Shown here piece after piece: positions 28,049 to 35,309 of a DNA stretch of 64,000 bases. The position numbers and the translations under genes are program-made. The notes beneath the pieces are model-generated. The model was not told the DNA's origin. It worked only from the letters and a program-made list of their open reading frames with translations, and ran no database searches. Every line of letters begins with the position of its first letter. Position 1 is the first letter of the stretch. The stretch comes from Actinoplanes philippinensis (GTDB taxonomy: Bacteria > Actinomycetota > Actinomycetes > Mycobacteriales > Micromonosporaceae): assembly GCF_900113015.1 (NCBI RefSeq), contig NZ_FONV01000022.1:1-64000 (forward strand), given 5' to 3'.

Positions 28049-28059
28049 TCGAGCGGCTA

Positions 28060-28101
28060 CCGATCGGCTACCAGTTGTCATAGATGCTGGTAGCCGATCG
28101 G
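28060..28101. terminator. Strong hairpin after serS
   Basis: A 15-bp perfect stem (28060-28074 with 28087-28101; core CGATCGGCTACCAG) and a 12-base loop lie 12 bp after the serS stop. GGCTACC also occurs just upstream (28054-28060), so an alternative pairing is possible. Most likely a terminator. Confidence 0.75.
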
Positions 28102-28156
28102 GTGTACCGTTCTCCTTCCGCCCTCCGCGGGGGTCAGTCGACCCACGGAGGTCTCG

Positions 28157-28966
28157 ATGAAGCCTGGGCTCCCCAAGCTGATCGCCACCGACCTGGACGG
28201 CACTCTCGTCCGCAGTGACGACACCGTCTCGGCGTACACCCATCAGGTCCTCGACCGGGTCCGGGCCGCCGGCATCCGGATCGTCGCCGCCACCGGCCGA
28301 GGCCCGCGTCTCACCTCGCTCACCCGCAACGACATCCGTGTCGCCGACTTCCTGGTGCTGGCCCAGGGCGGCTGGGTGCTCGACCTCGAGGACTCCCGCT
28401 ACCTGCGCCAGGCCCGCCTGCCCGGCCGGGCCCTCGGTGACGCGCTCGGCGCGCTGGAGTCGGTGGCCGGCCCGCTGTCGGTCATGTTCGAGGCTCTGGA
28501 GCACGACGACTCCCCGCTCTGGGGCGACTACGACCCGACCTGGCGCTACCCGGTCACCGTCGAGTCGAAGACCCGCGCCGAGTGCCTGTCCGGCGAGGTG
28601 ATCAAGGCGTTCGCGCGGTCGTTCGCGCTCGACGTCGACACGCTGCTGGAGCTGGCACATCGGGTGGTGCCGCCGGACCTGGCGACCGTCACCCAGGCCG
28701 GCCTCGACTACGTGGAGATCTGCCCGGCCGGCGTCGACAAGGGCACCGGCCTGTCGGTGGTGGCCGAGTCCGTCGGCGTCGACCCGTCGGACGTCCTGGT
28801 CTTCGGTGACATGCCCAACGACCTGCCGATGTTCGCGTGGGCCGGCTGGGGCCGGGTGGCCGTCGCCAACGCCCACCCGACGCTGCTGGCGGTGGCCGAC
28901 GATGTGACGCTCGCCAATGACGAGGACGGGGTGGCGGTCTATCTGGACCGGCTATTGTCGCGGTGA
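28157..28966 (+). CDS. HAD-superfamily phosphatase, Cof-type (first of tandem pair)
   Basis: 269 residues. Motif I is ATDLDGTLVRSD with the nucleophile Asp near residue 12; motif II Thr is in IVAATGRGPR, and motif IV is VLVFGDMPNDLPMFAWAG. The large C2-type cap between them is typical of Cof/sugar-phosphate phosphatases. ATG has GGAGG about 5 bp upstream. The stop overlaps the ATG of the next HAD gene (TGATG), so the two are coupled. Substrate unknown. Confidence 0.92.
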   Translation: MKPGLPKLIATDLDGTLVRSDDTVSAYTHQVLDRVRAAGIRIVAATGRGPRLTSLTRNDIRVADFLVLAQGGWVLDLEDSRYLRQARLPGRALGDALGALESVAGPLSVMFEALEHDDSPLWGDYDPTWRYPVTVESKTRAECLSGEVIKAFARSFALDVDTLLELAHRVVPPDLATVTQAGLDYVEICPAGVDKGTGLSVVAESVGVDPSDVLVFGDMPNDLPMFAWAGWGRVAVANAHPTLLAVADDVTLANDEDGVAVYLDRLLSR

Positions 28967-29760
28967 TGGGTTCCTTTCGTTTGGTCGCATCCGACATCGA
29001 CGGCACGCTGATCACCAGCGAGCGGGTTCTCAGCCCGCGCACGCTCGACGTCCTCGGCCGCGTTCCGGTCCCGGTGGTCGTGGTGACCGGCCGTCCGCTG
29101 CGCTGGCTCGGCCAGCTCTACGACCAGTTGCCGGCACCGCTGCCCGCCGTCTGCGCCAACGGCGCGGTGATCTACGACCCACACACCGACTCCGTCGTGC
29201 GCGCGTCGCCCCTCCCGGTCGAGCTGCTGCTCGAGGTCACCAAGACGCTGCGTGACACCGTGCCGGACATCTCCCTGGCCGTCGAGGTGGAGGACGGGCG
29301 CGCCTTCCTCCACGAGGACACGTGGACGATCCGGTGGGAGCACGACCACCGGGTCCGGGTGATCGCCGCGCCGGAGGAGCTGACCTCGGCGCCAGCGGTC
29401 AAGCTGCTGGCCCGCTCGTCGACCGCCGATCCCGACGACTTCCTGGAGCTTGTCAGCCATGCGCTCGGTGACCGGGCCGAGGCCACCCGGTCGTCGTCGT
29501 CCGCGCTCGTCGAGATCTCGGCGGCCGGGGTCACGAAAGCGGCCGGCCTCGCCTGGTATTGCGAGCAGGAAGGCATCACCGCCGACCAGGTCGTCGCCTT
29601 CGGCGACATGCCCAACGACATTCCGCTGCTGAGCTGGGCCGGTCGCGGCGTCGCGGTCGGCAACGCCCATCCGGCGCTCCGCGCGGTCGCCGACGACGTC
29701 ACCGGCACCAACGATGCCGACGGCGTCGCCGAATACCTCTCGTCCCTGTTCAACCTCTGA
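28966..29760 (+). CDS. HAD-superfamily phosphatase, Cof-type (second of tandem pair)
   Basis: 264 residues, clearly related to the preceding gene. Motifs are ASDIDGTLITSE, VVVTGRPLRWLG, KAAGLAWYCEQEGI with the conserved Lys, and VVAFGDMPNDIPLLSWAG. Both share the C-terminal pattern GNAHPxLxAVADDVTxxNDxDGVAxYL. The ATG overlaps the upstream stop by one base. A tandem duplication with divergence in the cap suggests different substrates. Confidence 0.92.
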   Translation: MGSFRLVASDIDGTLITSERVLSPRTLDVLGRVPVPVVVVTGRPLRWLGQLYDQLPAPLPAVCANGAVIYDPHTDSVVRASPLPVELLLEVTKTLRDTVPDISLAVEVEDGRAFLHEDTWTIRWEHDHRVRVIAAPEELTSAPAVKLLARSSTADPDDFLELVSHALGDRAEATRSSSSALVEISAAGVTKAAGLAWYCEQEGITADQVVAFGDMPNDIPLLSWAGRGVAVGNAHPALRAVADDVTGTNDADGVAEYLSSLFNL

Positions 29761-29800
29761 CCGTTCGGTACGGGTGGGGCCGCCCTTCGCGGCACTACCC

Positions 29801-30061
29801 CGTCCCGTAGCTGCCGCGCGACGTCCGCGGCGGTCCTGATCGCAGCGCGGCCGCCGGGCTCATGCGACGGCCGCAGCCTGCGCACGCCGTCCCGTAGCTA
29901 CCGCGCGACGTCCGCTGTGGTCCCGACCGCAGCGCGCCCGCCGGGCTCATGCGACAGCCGCAGCCTGCGCACGCCGTCCCGTAGCTACCGCGCGACGTCC
30001 GCTGTGGTCCCGACCGCAGCGCGCCCGCCGGGCTCATGCGACAGCCGCAGCCTGCGCACGC
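29801..30061. repeat. 87-bp tandem direct repeat, three copies
   Basis: Three copies begin at 29801, 29888 and 29975, each starting CGTCCCGTAGCT. Copies 2 and 3 are almost identical and copy 1 has a few changes. The period is exactly 87 bp (29 codons), so the minus strand reads as a 29-residue repeat, but no start or downstream domain makes that a convincing gene. A fragment of a fourth unit may follow 30061. Confidence 0.9.
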
Positions 30062-30254
30062 CGTTCCGACCGCAACGCGCCCCGCGCTCCCGGACCGCAG
30101 GCAACCCGGTATTCGGCTGCCCCTTCAGAACTGTCCCAGCGGGCCGAACACAGCGCTCACAGCCGGCCGGGGTCTCGGCTCGATACAGCACCGCGACCGG
30201 CTGTTTCGGCTCGGCGAGGACAGCTCCTACGGCTGGCGTAGCCTTGGCGGCAGT

Positions 30255-30339
30255 GGGCTGCGGTGGGCCGACGCATCAGCCCGGCGGGCGCGCTGCGGTC
30301 GGGACCGCCGCGGACGTCGCGGGGGAGCTACGGGACGGG
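30255..30339. repeat. Inverted copy of the 87-bp repeat unit
   Basis: Read on the minus strand, 30339-30255 matches the 87-bp unit (CGTCCCGTAGCT, then CGCGACGTCCGCGGCGGTCC, then CGCCCGCCGGGCTGATGCG) with scattered mismatches. It faces the direct repeats across ~200 bp. The whole 29761-30374 interval (614 bp) therefore holds only these repeats and a GC-rich spacer; I see no gene in it. Confidence 0.8.
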
Positions 30340-30374
30340 AGGAATCGGCGAAGGGCGGTGTCGTCCGTACCGAA

Positions 30375-30938
30375 TCAGAGGTATTGTCCTGTATTTCCCA
30401 GAATGTCGGACTGGCCCTGCTTGCCGGGGATGACGCCGCCCATCGGCAGTGCCGGGCGTCCGGGGACGCCGCCGCGCATCTGCTCGAGCTGGAGGCGCGC
30501 GGCCATCTGCTGGGCGACGAGCGCGGCCTGGATGCCGTGGAAGAGCCCCTCCAGCCAGCCGACCAGCTGGGCCTGGGCGATGCGCAGCTCGGACTCGCTC
30601 GGCGGGGTCTCGCCCTCGAACGGGAGGGAGAGGCGCTCGAGCTCCTCGCGCAGCTCGGGGGCGAGACCGTCCTCGAGCTCGGTGATGGAACGCTGGTGGA
30701 TCTCCCGCAGCCGGCCGCGGCTGGCCTCGTCGAGCGGAGCGGCCCGCACCTCTTCGAGCAGCTGCTTGATCATGCTGCCGATGCGCATGACCTTCGCCGG
30801 CTGCTCGATGAGGTTGCCCGGCTCCTCCGGAGTCAGGGAGCCGTCCGCCTCGACCGTGCCCATCGGGCGGCCGTCGGGGCCCACGACGATGACGGAGCCG
30901 TCTTCCTTGTGCTCAGTGGTGCGGGTGTCGTCGGTCAT
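30375..30938 (-). CDS. bpa: Bacterial proteasome activator Bpa/PafE
   Basis: 187 residues. LIEQPAKVMRIGSMIKQLLEEVRAAPLDEAS, LEDGLAPELREELERLSLPF and SESELRIAQAQLVGWLEGLFHGIQAALVAQQMAARLQLEQM match mycobacterial Bpa/PafE closely. It ends GNTGQYL, the GQYL/HbYX tail that docks into the 20S proteasome and opens its gate without ATP. The dodecameric ring delivers unfolded proteins. ATG 30938 is used; an ATG three codons earlier is equally possible. It lies 52 bp after ddaH on the same strand. Confidence 0.95.
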   Translation of the reverse strand: MTDDTRTTEHKEDGSVIVVGPDGRPMGTVEADGSLTPEEPGNLIEQPAKVMRIGSMIKQLLEEVRAAPLDEASRGRLREIHQRSITELEDGLAPELREELERLSLPFEGETPPSESELRIAQAQLVGWLEGLFHGIQAALVAQQMAARLQLEQMRGGVPGRPALPMGGVIPGKQGQSDILGNTGQYL

Positions 30939-30990
30939 GCGATCCATCTTTGCGCACGGCTTCGAGCGATGCTCGTGTGGTCGGTGCGCT

Positions 30991-31821
30991 TCAGGGCCGT
31001 AGTTCGGCGACGGCGCACTTGACGCTCCCACCGCCGCGCTTCAGCTCGGACAGATCCACGTGGACGGGCAGATATCCGGCGTCTCGCACCTTGTGTCCCA
31101 TGGCCACTGCCTCCGTGTTGAGAATCACGTGCCGGCCATCGCTGACGAGGTTCAGGCCGAAGGCTTCGGCGTCCTCCCGGTCGGCGAGAACGGCGTCCGG
31201 GAAGAGCTGGGCGAGCACCCGCTGAGAGGCCGGCGAGAAGGCGCCCGGGTAGTAGGTGACGTGCCGGTCGTCGAGGGCGGCGAGCGCGGTGTCCAGGTGG
31301 TAGAAAGCCGGGTCGACCAGCCGGAGCGAGACCACCGGCCGGCCGAGCGCCTCCTGGGCCTCGGCGTGCGCAGCCGGGTCGGTACGGAACCCGTAGCCCG
31401 CCAGGACGATGCCACCGTAGGCGCCAGGCAGGTACGCGAAGTCGCCCTCACCCTCGTTGACCTGCTCCGGAGCCACGAACCGCCAACTCTCGGCGGCCAG
31501 GTAGAACGCCTGGTGCGCGAGGGCCTCGGCGGACCGCTGCGGGTACTTGAACCGGGCGCCGTAGACGGTGCCGTCGACGGAGAAGGCCCCGTTCGCCGAG
31601 TAGACCATGTCCGGCAGGCCGGGCTCGGGGTCGAGGACGTGCACGACGTGACCGAGGTTGACGAGCGTGGTGCGGAGTTGCTCCCACTGCTTCAGCGCGA
31701 GGCCGGAGTCGACCGCGACAGTGGTGTCCATCCAGGGGTTGATGGCGTACTCGACCGTGAAATGCTCAGGGGGACACATCAGATATGTCCTGTTTCGCGG
31801 CAAGCGCTCCGTGTAGCTCAT
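30991..31821 (-). CDS. ddaH: Dimethylargininase / amidinotransferase-family protein
   Basis: 276 residues. YLMCPPEHFTVEYAINPWMD, MVYSANGAFSVDG, FYHLDTALAALDDRHVTYYPGAF (catalytic His) and the C-terminal GGGSVKCAVAEL (catalytic Cys) are the pattern of N-omega,N-omega-dimethylarginine dimethylaminohydrolase. It yields citrulline from methylated arginine; related enzymes use other guanidines. TACTCT (31835-31830) ends 8 bp before the ATG. A divergent Lrp-type regulator lies 68 bp away and probably controls it. Confidence 0.9.
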   Translation of the reverse strand: MSYTERLPRNRTYLMCPPEHFTVEYAINPWMDTTVAVDSGLALKQWEQLRTTLVNLGHVVHVLDPEPGLPDMVYSANGAFSVDGTVYGARFKYPQRSAEALAHQAFYLAAESWRFVAPEQVNEGEGDFAYLPGAYGGIVLAGYGFRTDPAAHAEAQEALGRPVVSLRLVDPAFYHLDTALAALDDRHVTYYPGAFSPASQRVLAQLFPDAVLADREDAEAFGLNLVSDGRHVILNTEAVAMGHKVRDAGYLPVHVDLSELKRGGGSVKCAVAELRP

Positions 31822-31889
31822 GAGGTTAAAGAGTAGGTAGGCTGCGTTGCAGCAAACAGCTCTAAATCTTGCTCCTCGGAGGCGAATCG

Positions 31890-32351
31890 TTGCAGATGGA
31901 CGCCGTCGACCAGCGAATCGTTGCGTTACTCGTCGCCGATGCCCGCGCTTCGTATGCCGAGATCGGCGCCAAGGTCTCGCTGTCCGCCCCCGCGGTGAAA
32001 AGGCGTGTCGACCGACTTCGATCCAGTGGCGTGATCAAGGGATTCACGGCCGTCATCGAGCCGTCCGCGGTCGGATGGACCACCGAGGCGTTCGTCGAGC
32101 TGTTCTGCACCGGGCGGACCACACCGGCACAGATCACCGTGGCCACCCGGCGGCATCCCGAGGTGGTCGGCGCCTACACGGTCTCCGGGCAGGCGGATGC
32201 GCTCGTGCACCTGCGGGCGGCCGACATCGGGCACCTGGAGCAGGCGCTGGAGCGGTTGCGGGCCGAGCCGTTCGTGACCTCGACCCGCAGCATGGTGGTC
32301 CTGTCGCGGCTGGTCGAGACCCCGGCCGCGATCCCCGCGGGCAACCCCTAG
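31890..32351 (+). CDS. Lrp/AsnC-family transcriptional regulator
   Basis: 153 residues. The start is the TTG at 31890: GGAGG lies at 31878-31882, 7 bp upstream; the ATG at 31896 would be too far. The helix-turn-helix is AVDQRIVALLVADARASYAEIGAKVSLSAPAVKRRVDRLRSSGVI, followed by an RAM ligand domain (PEVVGAYTVSGQADALVHLRA). It is divergent from ddaH, implying autoregulation and control of ddaH by an amino-acid-like effector. The gap holds GCTGC-GTT-GCAGC near 31840-31852 as a possible site. Confidence 0.92.
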   Translation: MQMDAVDQRIVALLVADARASYAEIGAKVSLSAPAVKRRVDRLRSSGVIKGFTAVIEPSAVGWTTEAFVELFCTGRTTPAQITVATRRHPEVVGAYTVSGQADALVHLRAADIGHLEQALERLRAEPFVTSTRSMVVLSRLVETPAAIPAGNP

Positions 32352-33430
32352 AGGTACATCCCCGGGCGGTGGCCCTCGTCCTCCTCGGCCTTCGGCGCGG
32401 CCGGCTTGTCGCCCTCACCGAAGAAGCGCTTGCCACCGAACTCGCCGTGCAGCCGGTCATCGAGCTCGTCGGCGAGCCCGGTCATCACCTGCACCGCCAG
32501 CATCAGGTGGATCGCCTGGAAGTTGCGGCCGAACACCGGGATCGACGCCCACACCGTGTCCTGCGCGCAGTAGAGGCGGCCGATCGGCATGCGGTTGGTC
32601 AACTCGGACAGCTTCACGTAGAGCTGCTCGGTCGGCTCGACCTCGGTCAGGATGGGCGAGAAGACGTCGACCAGCGGCGGGTTGTCGCGCACCCGGACGA
32701 AGACCATCGCCGAGCCGGCCCGGATGCCGATGTCACCGTCGGCGTCCACCTGGAGCTGGTCGATCGTGGTCTTGGACATGGTGGCGACGACCGTGCGGAC
32801 CCGCTCGTCCAGCGGGACCACGTCCTCGGTGACGCCGGCGAGAGCACGGTTCAGCGCGTCCTCGTCGTCGAGCGCGTCGAGGGCGATCTCGATGCTCGGC
32901 TCGTGCCGCGCGGTACCCAGCGGACTCGCGTCGATCGGCTCGTCCTCGTCGTCGTGCACCAGATAGACCAGGAAGGCGGGGTGCGGGGCGCCGTAGACGT
33001 CACGCAGCGTCCGGGTGACGGCGGTGGCCAGCGCGCCGACCTTGTCCTGAGCGGTGCGCATGCCGAACGAGTCACCGGACCCGGCCAGCACCCCCGGCGG
33101 CGACCAGCCGAGCGCGACCAGGTCGGCGACGGCGGCGCGATCCATCCGATACTCCTGCGGGAGCGCCGCGTTGCCGACCGCGAGCGCCTCGACGACGCCG
33201 TCGGCCAGGACCCGGATGCTAACCGAGTAGACCGCGGTGCCGGTGCCGGAGGCGGTGGGATCGAGGGTGAGATCGACATACGACCCCGGGGCCAGCGTCG
33301 GCAACAGCCCGGCCAGGGCACTGGCGAACTCACGCCAGGCCTGGGTGACCTTGGCCCGTAGGTCGGCCGTGGTCGGCTCGTCGAGCAGCACGCCCTCGTA
33401 TGTCTCGCCCGCGGCGCCTTCTGCCGTCAT
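32348..33430 (-). CDS. YbjN/T3SS-chaperone-like protein with a GMYL C-terminus
   Basis: 360 residues with two halves: an N-terminal domain (about 20-165, SYVDLTLDPTASGTGTAVYSVSIRVLADG) and a C-terminal YbjN-like domain (about 195-325, GSAMVFVRVRDNPPLVDVFSPILTEVEPTEQLYVKLSELTNRMPIGRLYC). This resembles the actinobacterial YbjN/type III secretion chaperone-like family. An acidic disordered tail ends GHRPGMYL. GxYL is the proteasome-docking tail seen on Bpa 1.4 kb away, so a proteasome link is possible (inference). The ATG has GGAGGTG about 5 bp upstream. Confidence 0.78.
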   Translation of the reverse strand: MTAEGAAGETYEGVLLDEPTTADLRAKVTQAWREFASALAGLLPTLAPGSYVDLTLDPTASGTGTAVYSVSIRVLADGVVEALAVGNAALPQEYRMDRAAVADLVALGWSPPGVLAGSGDSFGMRTAQDKVGALATAVTRTLRDVYGAPHPAFLVYLVHDDEDEPIDASPLGTARHEPSIEIALDALDDEDALNRALAGVTEDVVPLDERVRTVVATMSKTTIDQLQVDADGDIGIRAGSAMVFVRVRDNPPLVDVFSPILTEVEPTEQLYVKLSELTNRMPIGRLYCAQDTVWASIPVFGRNFQAIHLMLAVQVMTGLADELDDRLHGEFGGKRFFGEGDKPAAPKAEEDEGHRPGMYL

Positions 33431-33522
33431 GATCGCACCTCCGTTCCCGTCACCCTATCGAGCGACGGCGGGCCGTGGACGCCCGTCCCATCCCTATCCG
33501 GAATGTCCAGGGTGGAAGCGCT

Positions 33523-33762
33523 TCAGCCGGCGGGCGTGGCACGGCGCAGAGCCAGCGCGCTGATCTTGGCAGCGGCTTCGGCGGGATCGGCGCCCGCTCC
33601 GACGGCGAGGCCCAGAAGGTAGGCCGAAACCGGCGCTCCCGGCCGCAGCACGTTGTGTGCCACATCCCGCGCCACGTCGAGAACCTCCTTCACCGGCACC
33701 ACCGACCCGTCCAGCCCGAGCTCGGCGCTGACCTCGGCGACCCAGTCGTCCATCTCGCTCAT
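33523..33762 (-). CDS. DUF6457 family small protein
   Basis: 79 residues. SEMDDWVAEVSAELGLDGS and EVLDVARDVAHNVLRPGAPVSAYLLGLAVGAGADPAEAAAKISAL form an all-helical protein I recognise as DUF6457, usually encoded next to mobA in actinobacteria. The ATG at 33762 overlaps the mobA stop (ATGA), and GGAG lies 8 bp upstream. Consistent linkage suggests a role in molybdenum-cofactor handling; the mechanism is unknown. Confidence 0.82.
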   Translation of the reverse strand: MSEMDDWVAEVSAELGLDGSVVPVKEVLDVARDVAHNVLRPGAPVSAYLLGLAVGAGADPAEAAAKISALALRRATPAG

Positions 33763-34358
33763 CGAGCCCACTCCTCAGCCGTCCGCAGGTCGTCGTCGGT
33801 GTCGCAGTCGAACCAGGGTGGCGGCCCCGGCCGGCGCCAGGAGACCTCGGCCACCCGGGCATGCTCCAGCAGCGCCCGCACCGGCGCGCCGTGCAGACCG
33901 CCCCGGGACTCGGCGACCCGCGTGAGCGCGGCCCGCAGCCCGGCCGTCCGCCACACGCCGCAGAGGGTCTGCAGGTGCCCGTCGGTGTCCCGATAGACGG
34001 CGCCCTCCATCGGCGCCGACTCCAGCGTGAGGCGCAACACATCGACCGCCTCGCCGGTCAGCAGCGGCAGATCGGCGGCGAGCAGCGCCGTGTAGGTCAC
34101 GTGCGCCGGCACCAGGGCCAGGCCCGCCGAAGCGGCCGCAACCGGCCCGCCACCAGCGGGGTCCTCCCGGGTGACGTGCACCGGGACGGGGAAGTCGGTG
34201 GGTATTCGCCCGACCACGACACGGGGGTCGGCGTCGTGCACCGCCGCCAGCACCCGGGTGAGCATCGACTGGCCGGCCACCGTCAGGGTCGGCTTGTCGG
34301 CACCGCCCATCCGCCGTGCCGCACCACCGGCCAAGACCACCGCCGCGAATCCCCCCAC
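33759..34358 (-). CDS. mobA: Molybdenum cofactor guanylyltransferase
   Basis: 199 residues from GTG 34358. FAAVVLAGGAARRMGGADKPTL is the nucleotide-binding signature, TALLAADLPLLT holds the metal-binding Asp, and FDCDTDDDLRTAEEW is the terminal motif. It adds GMP to molybdenum-molybdopterin to give the bis-MGD form. TACGGT (34370-34365) ends 6 bp before this GTG, so the longer frame to 34397 is rejected. Divergent from fdhD by 82 bp, fitting joint control. Confidence 0.93.
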   Translation of the reverse strand: MGGFAAVVLAGGAARRMGGADKPTLTVAGQSMLTRVLAAVHDADPRVVVGRIPTDFPVPVHVTREDPAGGGPVAAASAGLALVPAHVTYTALLAADLPLLTGEAVDVLRLTLESAPMEGAVYRDTDGHLQTLCGVWRTAGLRAALTRVAESRGGLHGAPVRALLEHARVAEVSWRRPGPPPWFDCDTDDDLRTAEEWAR

Positions 34359-34364
34359 CCGAGT

Positions 34365-34370
34365 ACCGTA
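34365..34370 (-). promoter_or_regulatory. Probable -10 element of mobA
   Basis: TACGGT on the minus strand ends 6 bp before the mobA GTG. The facing fdhD element TAAGCT at 34429-34434 ends 6 bp before its ATG, so both promoters of the divergent pair fit in 82 bp. Confidence 0.45.
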
Positions 34371-34440
34371 TCCCGAGCGGGTGGCGGGTGTGACCACGCG
34401 CTCGGTTCGACGCCTTCAGGGGACCCCGTAAGCTCCCGCT

Positions 34441-35271
34441 ATGAGCAGGACCGCGAGCCGTCGCTCGGTGGTGACCGTCGATGTCACCGCGCCGTCGGGC
34501 AGCAGCAGGAGCCGCCAGGACCATCTCGCCGCCGAGGAGCCGTTGGAGATCCGGGTGCGGAAGCGGCCGCTCGCAGTGACCATGCGCACACCGGGGCACG
34601 ACATCGATCTGGCGATGGGGTTCCTGCTCAGCGAGGGTGTCATCGGCGAGGCCTCGGATGTGACGACGGCACAGCTCTGCGCCGGCACGGACACCCCCAA
34701 CACATACAACGTGGTGGACGTGGTCCTCGATCCGAGCGTGCCGCCGCCGGTGACCGATCCGAGCCGCAACTTCTACACCACCAGCTCGTGCGGGGTGTGC
34801 GGCAAGGCCAGCATCGACGCGGTGCGGACGAAGTCGCGTTTCGATGTCGCCGCGGATCCGCTGGCGATCCCGGCGACGACGCTGGCCGCGCTGCCGGCCA
34901 AGCTCCGGGCGGCTCAGCGCACCTTCGACCGCACCGGCGGCCTGCATGCCGCCGGCCTCTTCACCGCTGCCGGCGAGCTGCTGGTGCTGCGGGAGGACGT
35001 GGGCCGGCACAACGCGGTCGACAAGGTGCTCGGCTGGGCGCTGCGCGAGGGTCGCCTGCCGCTGACCGGTCACGTGCTGCTGGTGTCCGGGCGGGCCAGT
35101 TTCGAGCTGACGCAGAAGGCGTGGATGGCCGGGCTGCCCCTGCTGGCGGCCGTCTCCGCGCCCAGCACGCTGGCGGTCGAGCTGGCCGAGGAATCCGGCA
35201 TGACACTTGTCGGATTCCTTCGCGAACCGAAGATGAACATCTACGCCGGGGCTCATCGCGTCACCGTCTGA
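34441..35271 (+). CDS. fdhD: Formate dehydrogenase accessory sulfurtransferase
   Basis: 276 residues. [34 protein letters not shown] is the family opening, [14 protein letters not shown] carries the essential CxxC, and [19 protein letters not shown] plus [27 protein letters not shown] follow. FdhD passes sulfur to bis-MGD so that formate dehydrogenase becomes active. It is divergent from mobA, which makes bis-MGD. No formate dehydrogenase gene is in the window, so the target is elsewhere. Confidence 0.95.
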   Translation: MSRTASRRSVVTVDVTAPSGSSRSRQDHLAAEEPLEIRVRKRPLAVTMRTPGHDIDLAMGFLLSEGVIGEASDVTTAQLCAGTDTPNTYNVVDVVLDPSVPPPVTDPSRNFYTTSSCGVCGKASIDAVRTKSRFDVAADPLAIPATTLAALPAKLRAAQRTFDRTGGLHAAGLFTAAGELLVLREDVGRHNAVDKVLGWALREGRLPLTGHVLLVSGRASFELTQKAWMAGLPLLAAVSAPSTLAVELAEESGMTLVGFLREPKMNIYAGAHRVTV

Positions 35272-35309
35272 TCAGTTGTCGTTAACCCGGATCGCCAACG
35301 CTTCGACGT

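Noticed and set aside
29795-30037. Repeat-peptide frame (29-residue units) on the minus strand
   Set aside because: It exists only because the DNA repeat is a multiple of three; no start signal or partner domain. Kept as a DNA repeat.
30036-31022. Plus-strand frame running across bpa
   Set aside because: Antisense to bpa, whose Bpa sequence is unmistakable.
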